From Balanoglossus misakiensis (lineage: Eukaryota > Hemichordata): a DNA stretch of 64,000 nt. The notes beneath the pieces are model-generated. The model was not told where the DNA came from, made no database searches, and saw only the letters and a list, made by a program, of their open reading frames with translations. This document shows positions 35,594 to 48,051 of this stretch, piece by piece. Numbering within the stretch: the stretch's first letter is position 1; each line of letters begins with the position of its first letter. The stretch is taken from NCBI GenBank assembly GCA_040954595.2, contig CM082591.2, positions 9,114,001 through 9,178,000 of the forward strand, in the 5' to 3' direction. A program made the translations under genes and the position numbers.

Positions 35594-35657
35594 CTTTACA
35601 ATGTGGACAGCATTCACCTACAATTTGTTCTGTATATTGGCATGGCAATACAGGGCA
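35594..35657 (-). CDS. VWC second-half exon (short)
   Basis: 64 bp, phase 0 to 1, donor GTTAGT. Peptide CPVLPCQYTEQIVGECCPHC. The matching first-half exon between 35.66 and 36.37 kb was not found. Confidence 0.85.
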
Positions 35658-36367
35658 CTGAGTAATACAACATGACAATTATGGAGAACAAATGAAGTCA
35701 TTGTGAATAACAATGCATAATGGGATGCAGGTCTAATGTGTCTAAATAATTGATCCAGAAATCAATAAAAGACAATTTCACAGTTTTATATGTATAACTT
35801 CATGCATAATATTTTAAAGCACATTTTATTTTTCATTATATTATACCAGTATATTGATGGTGTAAATCACGCTATTTGATTGGTCGAGACACGACACGTG
35901 ACCGTGATATATTAGCCATATACCACAGTCATATATCATAGTCAAAGAAAATGCCTTTTTAAAATATTTTATGCAAAGTTTCAATATACTGACATAATAT
36001 AATAGCAATAAAACACCCCCAGCCATGGCATACCACTCGATTTTGACCAGTTACGATACATAATAAAACCTTTATAGCTGAGATGCAATGTGGAACCTTT
36101 GGTAACACAGCAGAAAGGGGCTCAAACAAGGGTAAGACTCTTCTCCTATACAACCTTTGGTCTCAAGTCAGTTTAGATCAACTACACAATATATGAGCAT
36201 ATGATATACTGTAAAACACTTTATTTTCGCGAGTTGAAATCTTCGAGATATCGAGAAAGGCCACTGTTTTTAGAGTATTAATTTTTGTGTTCTCTTATTT
36301 CATTCACTGTTTGAACACATTTCCTGCTACATTGACTTTCTCACTTTGCATAAAGTGTGATATTTAC

Positions 36368-36463
36368 ATTTGGAGCAGTCATCTCCACTAAAGCCCTCCT
36401 GACAGTTGCAGTATCCTTGGAAACATATTCCACCATTCTTGCAGTCTGGGATGCAAGGAATCT
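36368..36463 (-). CDS. EGF exon after C8
   Basis: 96 bp, phase 1 to 1, acceptor TTTTGTACAG, donor GTAAAT. Peptide IPCIPDCKNGGICFQGYCNC then QEGFSGDDC, a non-calcium-binding EGF domain. It joins in phase with the C8 exon 39375-39552, giving SSCE then IPC. Confidence 0.85.
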
Positions 36464-37456
36464 CTGTACAAAACAATCAAAACACATTCAAAAGATGTCT
36501 GATGAAATCATACTTTATCAGGTAATACTTAAATCTCCACATACAAATATCACAGAATTGGAATATTTGATATTTTGATACACAATATCATTATTCTATA
36601 GCACCATTTACTGTAAAATAACCAGTTAACAAAATGCATCATGGGCAAAATGTTGACTTAACATTGTCATTAGCATTAGAGTTTTGAACAGCGATCCATC
36701 ACGTGTTTCAAGTGACATTTCAATGGTCAAAGCTTTGTTGTTGCAATATGCATACACAACTTATGAAAGTTTTCACCTTTTTGATGGCAAGACCAAAACA
36801 TTCAAAGTCCCAGTTGCTCTAACTTTTAGCTATTTTTTTCACAGTATTTACAACTTGCATCATAGGGAGTTTGTTTTGATGCCCTACCCACTATTTCACC
36901 CAATACCTGTGTATCTGTGTCATACTGTAAAACACTTTATTTTCGCGAGTCGAAATTTTCGCGATATCGAGAGAGGCCACTGTTTCGCGAATATTAATTT
37001 TCGTGTTTCATTTCATTCACTGCATTGTTATCTTCAAAACAATTACGCGACTTTTTATTTTCACGCTATTTTGGCTCTCGCGTATTTCGCGTAAACTTAT
37101 TGCTCACGAAAATAAAGTGTTTTACAGTAGTTAAGAAGTATACAATGTATGCAAATTTAGCCACAGTTACCATGGAAAGTTGAGACATGGCCAATCAGAG
37201 ATTTTGCCTACACACTTTTTACCACTTAAGGGTATATTTCACACCACTTCTGTACCTTGCATTGTTGACGAATTATTGTTTTCAAACTTCATTACAACAA
37301 TGTGCTCTCCGCCATGAATGTGCACCTTTAACCCTTTCACCACATGGTTTGATCCAAAGCCACTATTTCCTATGACAAAGATGGACCTCAATACTGGGAT
37401 ACAGGGGTGGGAGGGTTTAAACATCTGGCAAATATAGTCTAGTAAATATAGGGCTA

Positions 37457-39310
37457 CACCCACCACAAATTGCAACAGAATTTTTTTCTTCAGAATATAC
37501 TTTGATGAGGTGTCTAGAACAACATATTAAAAATGCACCCGAATCCACCTTGTGGAATATGTCTAATTTGCATAAATTTAATATTAGAGATTTTGGGGCC
37601 AAATATCAAGAAATTAACGCTTTTTTCCATGATTTTAAAGTTTAAAAACTATTTCATGTTCATGACAAAACATTTTGGAATAATATTTGACATAGGCAGT
37701 TTTCATAATTTGCATAAATTCAATATGGCAGACAGTATTCCTAAAAAAAATATATGGGCTATATATTGGATACTTAGTAAGCTATTTTAGTGTTTTTAAT
37801 TCAAAATTACCTCTATGACATTTGAAACAATGTTAAAAATATCTTGTTTACATTTACACTTTATATTTTGCATAAATCCAATATTGCCGCCAAATGAATA
37901 TTCAACAGCTTATCATACTCCGGTATATAAAATAAGGTTCTGGCATAGAAAATATGTTGTAGCATTAGGATTATATACAAAAGAGAATGAAAAATGCTTC
38001 CAGATTCAAGCATATACAGTAAAGTAGGTCCAAGTTGCAGCTAATGGAGTAAAAAAATAGTAAGGTAACATTGAACACCTATTGCCTGGCCATGAGGGCC
38101 ATAGCGGCCGTTTATTACACCCGAGGGGCTGTGAGTTACCAGAATCATATGCTATAGCATATGATTCTGGTAACTCACAGTCACGAGGGGGTAAAAACGG
38201 CTGCTATGGCCCGAATATAGACCAGGCTATAGGTGTTTTATAATAAACCTCATGCTAACAGCTGGGAAAATCTTGCAATTTTCTCTTGAGGTTGGCAGAC
38301 GACATCTTCCGCGGTGGCCATTGTGTCAGACGACGCGACCGTGATTGACGTGACCGAGTCTGCGCACTCACGCTGGTCACATGACCGGTTAATATTTTTT
38401 CTGCTATTTCCCTAGCGGTTCATAGTCGATTCTATTTTCCTATCACGTGACGGATTCTGGCGAATCACGGCACAGTATTAGCATGAGGTATATTATAACT
38501 CAGTTTATTTAACAGGTGTTAGTCGTGTAACCAATTCGCCAGAATACGTTTCAGCTGATTTTTAAGACTTAGATATATGATTTTAAAATTATTTTCGGGG
38601 ATAAAGTACGACTTACAAGTTAAATAATAATCTACAATCGTCATTTAATTGACATTTTAATACTATAGGAAGTATATTGTTAGACTGATTACTATACAGG
38701 TTTAAAGAAGTCATGTGCTTATAAATATCTGTTGCATTGCTGTTATATTTTCGTTTTACATATTCATGAAAGAGAGTTTTATATTTGCTTCATTACTCAT
38801 TCCTAGTGCTACAACATATATTCTATGCTAGAACCTTATTATATATGTCGGAGTATGATAAACTGTCAAACATTCATTTGGCGGCCATATTGGATTTATG
38901 CAAAATATAAAGTGCAAATGTAAACAATTTTTTTCAAAATTGTTCCAAATGTCATAGAGGTAGTTTTGAATAAAAAACAACACTGGAATTGCTTGCGTAT
39001 TACCCGATATACTGCCCAAATATGTTTTTTTAGGAATACTGTTCACCATATTGAATTTATGCAAATTATGAAAACTGCCCATGTCAAATATTATTCCAAC
39101 ATGGTTCTTCATGCACATGAAATATTTTTAAACTTTAAAATCATGGAAAAATCATGTTTATTTCTTGATATTTGGCCCAAAAATTATTAAATTTATGCAA
39201 ATTAGACATATTTCCACAAGGTGGATTCGGGTGCATTTTTGATATGTTGTTCTAGACACCTCTCCGAAATATATTCTGAAAAAAAAATTATGTTGCAATT
39301 TGTGGTGGGT
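37457..39310. mobile_element. 1.85-kb foldback element with inner palindrome
   Basis: Two arms of about 515 bp (37457-37975 and 38795-39310) are inverted copies, with outer ends CCCACCACAAATTGCAACA. They share phrases such as AATTTGCATAAATTCAATAT and GGATTCGGGTGCATTTTT. The arms have diverged visibly. The loop contains the near-perfect palindrome 38085-38236. No protein recognised. Confidence 0.85.
38085..38236. repeat. 150-bp near-perfect palindrome
   Basis: Centre GCTATAGC at 38154/38155. Arms run ATATGATTCTGGTAACTCAC outward to CACCTAT(T/A)GCCTGG. Only a few mismatches near AGGGGCTGTG. It is likely a small foldback transposon nested in the larger foldback. Confidence 0.9.
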
Positions 39311-39374
39311 TAGGTGCCCAAATCTCGTAGATTTTCTAGACTAATAGGTGATCGTAATATTGATTTGTACTCAC

Positions 39375-39552
39375 CACAGGACGATTTTCTCCAGTCCAGC
39401 ACAATCCCCTTCCTCCTGGCTTCATAGGCATAGGCAAACAATACATCACATAGACACTTTTCATGCACAGGATATGCACACATATCAGACAAACACAATT
39501 CATAGAACGAAGCTGGGTTTACTACACCATGGGCTGGCCGAAATAATGGTCC
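39375..39552 (-). CDS. C8 domain exon
   Basis: 178 bp, phase 0 to 1, acceptor GTTTTACACAG, donor GTGAGT. Peptide GPLFRPAHGVVNPASFYELC, then LSDMC, HEKCLCDVLFAYAYEARRKG, IVLDWRKSSC. This is the C8 domain that follows VWD in BMPER/KCP/mucin-type proteins. Its first cysteine must be in a missing upstream exon, since VWD exon 2 ends in phase 2. Two positions usually Cys (before H in PxH and in YA-E-x) are both Ala here. Confidence 0.88.
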
Positions 39553-40179
39553 CTGTGTAAAACCAAACAAAAATAACAACGGATCATTTACTATGAGAAA
39601 CTGTTTAAAGGTATACGGTCACCTATGGAAAATTAGCAATAGTTACCATGGCAAATTGAGAATTAGCCAATCACACATTTTCAGTGGGTGGCACACGCGA
39701 AAAAAAGAGCGCCACCATATGTTCTCAAATATGCCATTTCGCGATATTCAGAGAGGCCACTGTTTAGCGAGTATTAATTTTCGCGTTCTCTTATTTCATT
39801 CACTGCATTGTTATCTTCAAAAAAAATATGCAACTTTTTATTTTCATGCTATTTTAGCTCTCGTGTATTTCGTGAAAATTTATTGCTCGCAAATATAAAG
39901 TGTTTTACAGTAGTATTACTAATACATATACACTGTTTTTACTCTAAAACGCTCAAAGTAGAAAAATAGGCATGAGGAAAAGAGAGACAGCAAGACAGAT
40001 GTTTGAAGTCTCTTAATTTTCCAGAATTGTCCTGTTTCCTGAAGTGACTTTCCAAGGAATTTCAGAGTTTGGATTGAAAATTGATAATACTATTACTAAT
40101 GTTTCAGGAGTTAACACTGTACGAACCCTGATGCGTATATTGAAGACAGACTCTCACATTGTACAACCAAATGACTTAC

Positions 40180-40327
40180 ATGAAATCATCACCAGGATTA
40201 TCATTGAAGTTGCCACACAGACCACAGAGTCTCCCTTTGTATGTACCATCTGCGGTGACCTCTCCAAAATGGGAGCCATCCCACGACACGCGAATACCAA
40301 TACATGTATGCACAACCACCATCAACC
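40180..40327 (-). CDS. VWD domain exon 2
   Basis: 148 bp, phase 1 to 2, acceptor TAACATGGCAG, donor GTAAGT. Peptide LMVVVHTCIGIRVSWDG, then YKGRLCGLCGNFNDNPGDDF, which holds the hallmark GLCGNFN..xxDDF end of VWD domains. Confidence 0.93.
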
Positions 40328-40730
40328 CTGCCATGTTACGATGTAAAACAAGTATGTTGATATAAATCAGGTTATATGTCCATTAAAGCCCTTATGGCTG
40401 CCAAATTTCACATATTTTTTCGACACTAAAGTACTTCAAATATATTCCCTGAGCAGAGTTGGTGTAAGAATTAACACCTCTCCGCAACCCACTGTCTATG
40501 GAGCCGAGCCTCAGCGCCTATACATAAACTTTGTGTGTGTGGACCCAAGCGAATTAAAGGATTAATGCTCTGTGTTTACCATAGGCAAATAGTGTCTCAA
40601 TTTTTTCCCTGTCTGAACCTGGTATATGTCAGCCCTTTGAATGTGGTTACATGTTTTAAGTTGGCTAAACAATGCAGACATATCTAGGTATAAAAAGGGT
40701 TAAGTTTGACCTAAAATTTGATTGACTTAC

Positions 40731-41027
40731 CTATTTTTTGTATACTTAGATCTGGTTCCTGCAAGTAAGGTAATTCTACCAGGCCTCCATTGACACTTAC
40801 TGTCAAATCTGGCATTAGGTTGATCACCCAATCAACTAGTCTGATCTGAATGACTTGTGTCCAGGCAACAGCATAGGTACTCTTGCCGTCATTCTGAACT
40901 ATAATCTTAAAGTTATTCTGATAACAATCTTGTGATAAGACATAGGTACATGTCCCTTGGAAGGAGAAGAATTTCTCATCATATGTCCGGTAATGAGGAT
41001 CTCCAAATACAATACACGGGGCAGATT
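40731..41027 (-). CDS. VWD domain exon 1
   Basis: 297 bp, phase 1 to 1, acceptor TTTTTACAG, donor GTAAGT. Peptide SAPCIVFGDPHYRTYDEKFF, then SFQGTCTYVLSQDC, NNFKIIVQNDGK. GDPHYxTxD and FxGxCxYVLxxDC are hallmarks of von Willebrand factor type D domains. It directly follows the second 5-VWC unit. Confidence 0.95.
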
Positions 41028-41719
41028 CTGTAAAAAGACGGAATGCAGAAAGACTTAAAGGCATACACCCATATATGGCTAAAATGGCGTATTTGAGCGT
41101 TCTATAGAACACATGGTGGCACTCTTTTTTACGCGTGTGCCACCCACTGAAAATCTGTGATTGGTAGCTAGTCCTCAATTTGCCATGGTAACTATTGCTG
41201 ATTTTCCATAGGTGACTGTATACCTTTGAGAGTGTCTACCGAAGAATGTTGCTATGATCGCAGCATTGTAACAACAGACGTCAAATGTTACCAAAAATTT
41301 GTAAACAAATGATATTCAAAGAATGCTTATTATGTACGTAACACATTCTGGACAGTTTTGAGGTCCCAGAATCACATTCTGTGTCTCTATTTGGCTACTC
41401 TTTCTGATTGCTCACATTTGATGGTTTGAAGGACTTCCAAAGGCAATCTGGCTGGCGTTGTTTCACATAACAATTTCTTATATCTCTTGCATTTTGTAAA
41501 CAAGTCCAAATCCTTAGACTGTTGCTCCCCTTTGAAATCTAGTTTTATCGACTTTGGTAACATTTCCTGGGTTTATGACACATTTTGATCACATTATGTC
41601 TAAATATGGCATAGTATGCACCCAGACATAAGTGACACACGTCAGCCTCCACTATGTTTTCGTGTAAACTTGGCTGTCAGTTTTTAATAACCTCATAACA
41701 TATTGATAATTAGACTCAC

Positions 41720-41771
41720 TTGGAACACATTTCTGGCAGCATTCACCATCAATATGGCCGATCTCTACTTC
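41720..41771 (-). CDS. VWC exon B3, copy 1
   Basis: 52 bp, phase 0 to 1, donor GTGAGT. Peptide EVEIGHIDGECCQKCVP, the end of the fifth VWC of the unit. It joins the VWD exon in phase. Confidence 0.9.
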
Positions 41772-42459
41772 CTGGAAATATAAACAACAAATGAATTATT
41801 ACCACAGTAAATACAAATTGTATATCCACTGAGAAGACACACAATAAAACATCTATAGCACAGTGTCTTCAAATTTTTAATACAGAGAAACCTGTCTACT
41901 AAAGACACCTTCAGGAACAGAAAGACTGTCCTTATCGCAGAGGTGTCCTTAATGACAGATTTCACTGTAATTGTATAGAAAAAATTTGAAATGGGTAAAA
42001 TGTAAGTGAATGGAACATCCCTCTTCCATAATACTGAACCTTATAAATGAATGTGCCGCTATTTAGAATTAACATATAACATATAACAGTGATTGTGAAT
42101 TGATCAATTTCTGATGGACACTTGAATGAAGTACATTTATTTCAGATGCTAAACAATTGAGAAAGTTGTTTGGTTTGTTTGGTTTGATTACTACAAAAGG
42201 GCTGTCTTGAAAATCCAAATAATGAGAACTAATACAAAAGGGCTTTCTTGAAAAAAAAACAAATGATGAGGATTCTTTAATATGTTTTATGGAGTTGACC
42301 AAGAAACCTCAGTTGATACCCAAAACAAAAATATTCAGAAAACAGCACAAAGTTAGAGTTACTTGTCCTTTAAAACTATTGCTCTCAGGCCCATAAAGTA
42401 AAACAACGCAAAACTGTAGTCTGACCATACACTATTGAATTCATGACTGATAAACTTAC

Positions 42460-42558
42460 CGCTGTGCAAGTCAAAGGTTGACAGACTTCTTGAACGCAGC
42501 TCTCTTTACCATTGAAGCAATCACAGATGTCGCACCCCACATGCCAAGTTTCACCAGA
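42460..42558 (-). CDS. VWC exon B2, copy 1
   Basis: 99 bp, phase 0 to 0, donor GTAAGT. Peptide SGETWHVGCDICDCFNGKES then CVQEVCQPLTCTA. Confidence 0.9.
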
Positions 42559-43196
42559 CTGAAAAGTGAAAGTTCAAATTTTGCTGGAAACCCGGTATGC
42601 AGATCGTGTGTGTATAATTGGTCTGTCATAATTAACCCTAATGCTACTGGGTGTCATACCTGTTCAGAGTCTCAAGTCCCTTAAATAAAATACGTATTTG
42701 CCATTTTATCTTCTATAATGTATTTTGACTGTCTTGACATGGCTCTCATACGTACCTAGACACACTTGGCAGTCTGAACCTCCCAGAAAATGAACCAAAT
42801 TGCACTGGTTTGTACTGTATTGGTCTGAGGGTCTTGGATAGGCCCTACTGATTAACACGCACTTGGCAGTCTAACAGGCCTGGGAGCCAGGATTCGAGGC
42901 ACCTTTCAACTGACTTGGCAGCGTTAGTGTTAATTTACATTTCATTATACATTTGCTGTGCTACACTTATGACCATTCTCTTTACCTCTCTCGTATTTCC
43001 ACTTGGTTTTTTGCAGATTACTTGCATGATAATGCATACCAAACAAATAAAAAGAGGAGTATGCCACTTGGTGCAAAGACTGGCATAAATTGCTGATGAG
43101 CTAACACCAATGGCACAGCTCGTCTTGCATTGTGAAGTCTCAGCAGAATCCATTTTTGCAGAAAATTATCATATATCTTAGAAATTAAATTGTTAC

Positions 43197-43334
43197 CTGA
43201 TATCTCCTGCCTTTGTACATACAATAAGATTCCACAGTACATTTTGGACAGCAACTGCCATCTGGTAAAATCTGGTTTTCTAGATCACAGTTGATTTGTT
43301 CACAATTGGGTCTTTCACAGGTTACCTCTCCATC
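43197..43334 (-). CDS. VWC exon B1, copy 1
   Basis: 138 bp, phase 0 to 0, donor GTAACA. Peptide DGEVTCERPNCEQINCDLEN, then GSCCPKC, closing VWC 4, and VESYCMYKGRRYQ opening VWC 5. Confidence 0.92.
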
Positions 43335-43900
43335 CTTAACAGAAATTCAGAAAACATTTTATGACATAAAACAGGTCGACGGAGAGGATTAAAATGTTTT
43401 CAATAATCTGTACAGTGAATATACAGGAAAAATAGCAACATTATTCAACAAGTTATACAAGTTATGTGAAAATGTTGCATCAAACTTTGATAGGGAAAAT
43501 GTGCCATTCAAAGTGTTTGCTTGCAGGTACTGAACCAATTTCAGAATTTTCGATAAATTTTCAGAATTTCTTTTAAATCTTAGGTTTTCTTCAACAGACA
43601 TAAGTGTTTCCATCACCTTGATGTTTTCAAAAAGAGAAAGTATTATTTTTGAAATGTGGAATTACTGTAAAACATGTTATTTTCATGAGCAATAAATTTT
43701 TCGCGAAATACGCGAGAACCAAAATAGCGTGAAAATAAAAAGTCGCATAAATTTTTTCGAAGATAATGATGCAGTGAATGAAATAAGAGAACGCGAAAAT
43801 TAATACTAGCGAAACAGTGGCCTCTCTCGATATCGCGAAAATTTCAACTCGCAAAAATAAAGTGTTTTACAGTAGTTTGGAACACGGTTAAAATAATAAA

Positions 43901-46900
43901 TTAAAGCTGCAAGCAGCGTTGGCGGGGCACAAGCGGTTCCCATGGTAACCAGCAAATGCCAAGGCTGTATATGCTGTGGATACCAAGAAATGGGAAAGTA
44001 GGTCAAAGGTCACTTGAGGTCACCCCAAATTTGGGCATAAAAATCGGACCCCATACAAGTCTAGGTCCAACAAAAACAGGACCCCTAGCTCTATTGGTTC
44101 GCCTAGAATTAGGTATGCGCATAATTAATGAGGTCTTGTGTAAGACTCCATATGTGCTCCATCTGCCCCCTCAAAACCCAGGACTCTAACTGCTGTGGAT
44201 GCTGAGATATGGGAAAGTAGATCAAAGGTCATCCAAGGTCACCCAAAATTTGGGCATAAAATTTTGACCCCAGAGTGGGCCATGTCCAACTAAAACCAGA
44301 CCTCTAGCCCTATTGGTTAGCCAGGAATTAGATATGCAGAAAAATGATGTTTCAGAAATAGGTCAAGGGTCATTGCCAAAATTACCAAAATATTTGTGTC
44401 ATGTCCTAGAAGCATGCTGTATCTGCTGTGGAAGCCAAGATATGGGAAAGTAGGTCAAAGGTCACCTGAGGTCACCCCAAATTTGGGCAAAAAAATTGGA
44501 CCCCATACTAGTCTAGGTCCAACAAAAACCAGACCTCTAGCCCTATTGGTTAGCCAGGAATTAGATATGCAGAAACATGATGTTTCAGAAATAGGTCAAG
44601 GGTCATTGCCAAAATTACCAAAATATTTGTGTCATGTCCTGGCAGCATGCTGTATCTGCTGTGGAAGCCAAGATATGGGAAAGTAGGTCAAAGGTCATAT
44701 TGGTTCGCCTAGAATTAGGTATGTGCATAATTAATGAGGTCTAGTGTAAGACTCCATATGTGCTCCACCGGCCCCCCAAAAGCCAGGACTCTAACTGCTG
44801 TGGACGCTGAGATATGGGAAAGTAGATAAAAGGTCATCCAAGGTCACCCAAAATTTGGGCATAAAATTTTGACCCCAGAGTTGACCATGTCCAACTAAAA
44901 GCAGACCTCTAGCCCTATTGGTTAGCCTGGAATTAGATATGCAGAAAAATGATGTTTCAGAAATAGGTCAAGGGTCATTGCCAAAATTACCAAAATAGTT
45001 GTGTCATGTCCTGGCAGCATTGGTACCCATGTCCACAAAATTCATGACTGTGGTGCTTTGACAAGAGGAGGTATGGGGAATATGCATATATAATTAGTTG
45101 TTTTCAAACTGGGTCAAAGGTCATGTGAAAATTGCCCCGAAAAATTGTGACAACTTCCGGTCATATGATGACTCATATCCAAAAAAAGAATTTCTGTGCT
45201 GTCAACATTTTGGCTACAAAACGGAATTATCACTTTTCAATGGTTTTCCGAAAATCCAACATGGCCGCCATAATGATCGACCAATCACAGTGCGCTTCGC
45301 AAACTTGATAGACATAGGTTAGGTGACAACATATCCCAATTCCCGAGACTCGGTAACCGCTGGTTCTGGAGAAGAAGATTTTTAAAGTTTTAAGTAGTTT
45401 TTCAGAAAAACAATTGTGGCAAAAAAACTTTATGCATGACGTCATGATTTCAATGGGGTAAAATGATGGACAGAAGGTAAGCTACCTGCACACCAAATTT
45501 GAACTCGATCGGCCCAGTGGTTTTTGAGAAGGACTCATTTAACGATTTTCAGGAAATCCAATATGGCCGCCAGGTCACGTGACTAATTAAATATTCACGA
45601 GCCACTGCACATCTACTCATTGGCCCCTACCACCCTACCAAGTTTCAGCCCCCTAGGTGCTGCGGTTTTCCAGATCTACCATGACATATTTCTCGGAAGA
45701 AGAAGACGGAATAATAAAGAAGAATTAAAGCTGCAAGCAGCATTGTCCGGGCCCAAGCTCTATTATCTGATCTGATGCTAATATAGTGTTAAGTAGGTCA
45801 AAGGTCACCCGAGGTCACCCAACATTTGGGCAAAATATTTTGACCCCATACTGGTCCATGTATAACAAAAACAAAACCTCTAGGTCTATTGGTTCATCAT
45901 TAATTAGGTATGCGCATATTTAATGAGGTCACCAGAGGTCAAAGGGGTCATGAAAAGTAGCAAAATGTTTTGATCACATACAAATCCACATACATCAAAA
46001 ACCAAACTTATAGCCCTATTGGTTAGCCTGGAATTAGATATGCAGAAAAATGATTCGTCAAAAGTAGGTCAAAGGTCATTGCCAAAATTACAAAAATATT
46101 TATAGCTTATTCTTGTCATATGATGATTCATATCCATAAAAAGAATTTCTGTGCTATCAATTTTTAGGCTAGAAAAGGAATTTTTACTTTTTAATCGTTT
46201 TTCACAAAATCCAATATGGCCGCCATAATCTTCAACCAATCACATTCCCCTTCGCAAAATTGATAGACATCCGTTTAATGACCACACACACCAAATCTTG
46301 TGACTCGGTTATCGCCCGTTCTGGAGGAGAAGATTTTTGAAGTTTTACTATGGTTTTTCGAAAATTCAATATGGCCGCCATAATCTTTGACCAATCCCAA
46401 TGATCTTCGCAAACTTGATAGACATCAGTTAGGTGACCACATAACCCAAACGGCGTGACTCGGTTATCGCCGGTTCTGGAGAAGAAGATTTTTGAAATTT
46501 TGACCAGATTTCAGAAAAACAACTGTAGCAAAAAAACTGCAACATTGACAGCAAAATATCCAATTACAAAAATGATGGGCAGAGGGTATACTACCAGCAC
46601 GCCAAATCTGAAGTCGATCTGACTTGTAGTTTCTGAGATCTGAGATTTGCATTTTTTCAGAAAATCCAATATGGCCGCCATGTCACGTGACTAATTAAGT
46701 ATTCACAAGTCACTGCACATCTACTCATTGACCTTGACCACTGTAGCAAGTTTGAGAACTGTACCTGCAGCGGTGTCTGAGATCTAGAGCGCGAAAGAAA
46801 TGAACCAAGAATAAAGAAAGAAAGAAAAACCCCAACGAAACCAATACGGGCCCAAGCCTGGCTTGGCTTGGGCCCGTAAAAATTCCAACAATACCAATAG

Positions 46901-46928
46901 GGGCAAAAGCCCGATAGGCTTATGCCCC
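43901..46928. mobile_element. 3-kb nested insertion of hairpin-ended repeats (family H1), only in copy 1
   Basis: Absent from the matching site at 56829/56830, so it is an insertion. The outer element starts TTAAAGCTGCAAGCAGCG and ends in a hairpin AGGGGCAAAAGCCCGATAGG(...)GCCCCT. An inner element of the same kind (45725-46875) starts TTAAAGCTGCAAGCAGCATT and ends CTTGGCTTGGGCCC. The body holds imperfect tandem units, the DR1 motifs listed separately, and CCAATATGGCCGCCA phrases. No credible ORF. Confidence 0.9.
44000..44012 (+). promoter_or_regulatory. Perfect DR1 nuclear-receptor site, one of ten in H1-type repeats
   Basis: AGGTCAAAGGTCA is two AGGTCA half-sites one base apart, the consensus bound by HNF4, RXR and COUP-TF type receptors. 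Exact copies: plus strand 44000, 44452, 44685, 45795 and 46066; minus strand starting at plus coordinates 55898, 56137, 56376, 63084 and 63358. Many single-mismatch copies exist (for example near 4332, 5214, 44220 and 44360). All lie in repeats. Confidence 0.6.
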
Positions 46929-46990
46929 TAACTACACGCAACAAACATTAGAGGTTCACCAGAAGACGAAGTGTTAGATCAGAAACTTAC

Positions 46991-47082
46991 CAGACATGTG
47001 CAAAGGCTGCAAGGATCAGCCAATGGAACAAACTGTTCACCAGTTTTGTAAATCTGATTCTCAAAGCTACATTCCAAAGGAC
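46991..47082 (-). CDS. VWC exon C6, copy 1
   Basis: 92 bp, phase 1 to 0, donor GTAAGT. Peptide SPLECSFENQIYKTGEQFVP then LADPCSLCTCL. Confidence 0.92.
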
Positions 47083-47170
47083 CTGTAAATGGAACATGAC
47101 AACTGGTGGGATTATCTAGAGGAAGTGGAAAGTCACTGACTTCTGAAATGTAGTGAATACTAGTACTCTC

Positions 47171-47808
47171 TTAAAGGCAATAGATCGTCTCACGCGCATG
47201 TGTGTAACTTCCCAGCAAATTTTCCGTTTGATGCATTCAAATAGTGGACTGCCTTCGCTTCCTTCCATATTTCATGCGCACCGTATAAGTAGATTCTGGT
47301 TTTGTCCCTCCTTTTTACCCAAGCTGGTGTTTTCTCACGATCTCCAACATAGATTATGGTCGCCGCCATCTTGTCTGTTGTTAGGACAGAGCACTGCCTT
47401 ATGGGATTGACTGTTCACTAAATGTCTGTAACCAGCGGCTACAGCTGGAACATGCGTGTGAGACGAGCTAGGTGCTTTAAAGGGCAGTGATCATCTTATG
47501 CGCATGTGCCAAACCAGAGACTCTGGTTACATAAATTGTATACAGTCATTGCCATAAGGCAGTGTGCTGTCCTGACAACAGACAAGATGGCGGCAACCAC
47601 AATCTATGGCTGATTGGGAAAAAACAGCAAATTGGATGAAAAGAAGGGACAAAACTAAAGTCTGGGTGAACATGAAATATAGAAGTAAGCGAAGGAAGTC
47701 CACTATTTGAATGTATTGAACGCAAACTTTGCAGAACACTTGGATTGGATGTAATGTTTGTAGACATTAATTACACACATGTGCATAAGACGATCATTGG
47801 CCTTTTAC
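47171..47808. mobile_element. 640-bp foldback element, family F3
   Basis: Two diverged inverted halves, outer ends TTAAAGGCAATAGATCGTCT and, inverted, GTAAAAGGCCAATGATCGTC. It includes CGCCGCCATCTTGTCTGTTG and its inverse. Also at 57070-57706 at the same site in the other copy, so it predates the duplication. Confidence 0.88.
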
Positions 47809-47951
47809 AGACTTTGTCACTGTGAGCAATAAATTGTATCAAGGAATACATACTCTCAGTTGTATTGAAACTTTTTGTGTTTTAAAAAGTTACCACAGAC
47901 ACGCATTGCATGATTGAACACCATTTGTTGATGTACATAAAAAAAACTTAC

Positions 47952-48051
47952 TTGCACAGCGTTGACAGCATTCACCTGCATCACGTAGGATTCTATCTTC
48001 GTTACATTCTAACTCAGGACACAATTTGACATCACATGAAGCATGACCATC
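47952..48051 (-). CDS. VWC exon C5, copy 1
   Basis: 100 bp, phase 0 to 1, donor GTAAGT. Peptide DGHASCDVKLCPELECNEDR then GECCQRC. Confidence 0.93.

Noticed and set aside
44000-46100. DR1 motifs as a host-gene enhancer
   Set aside because: All sites lie within repeats and one copy lacks the insertion altogether, so a dedicated role for this gene is not supported; kept only as a property of the repeat family.
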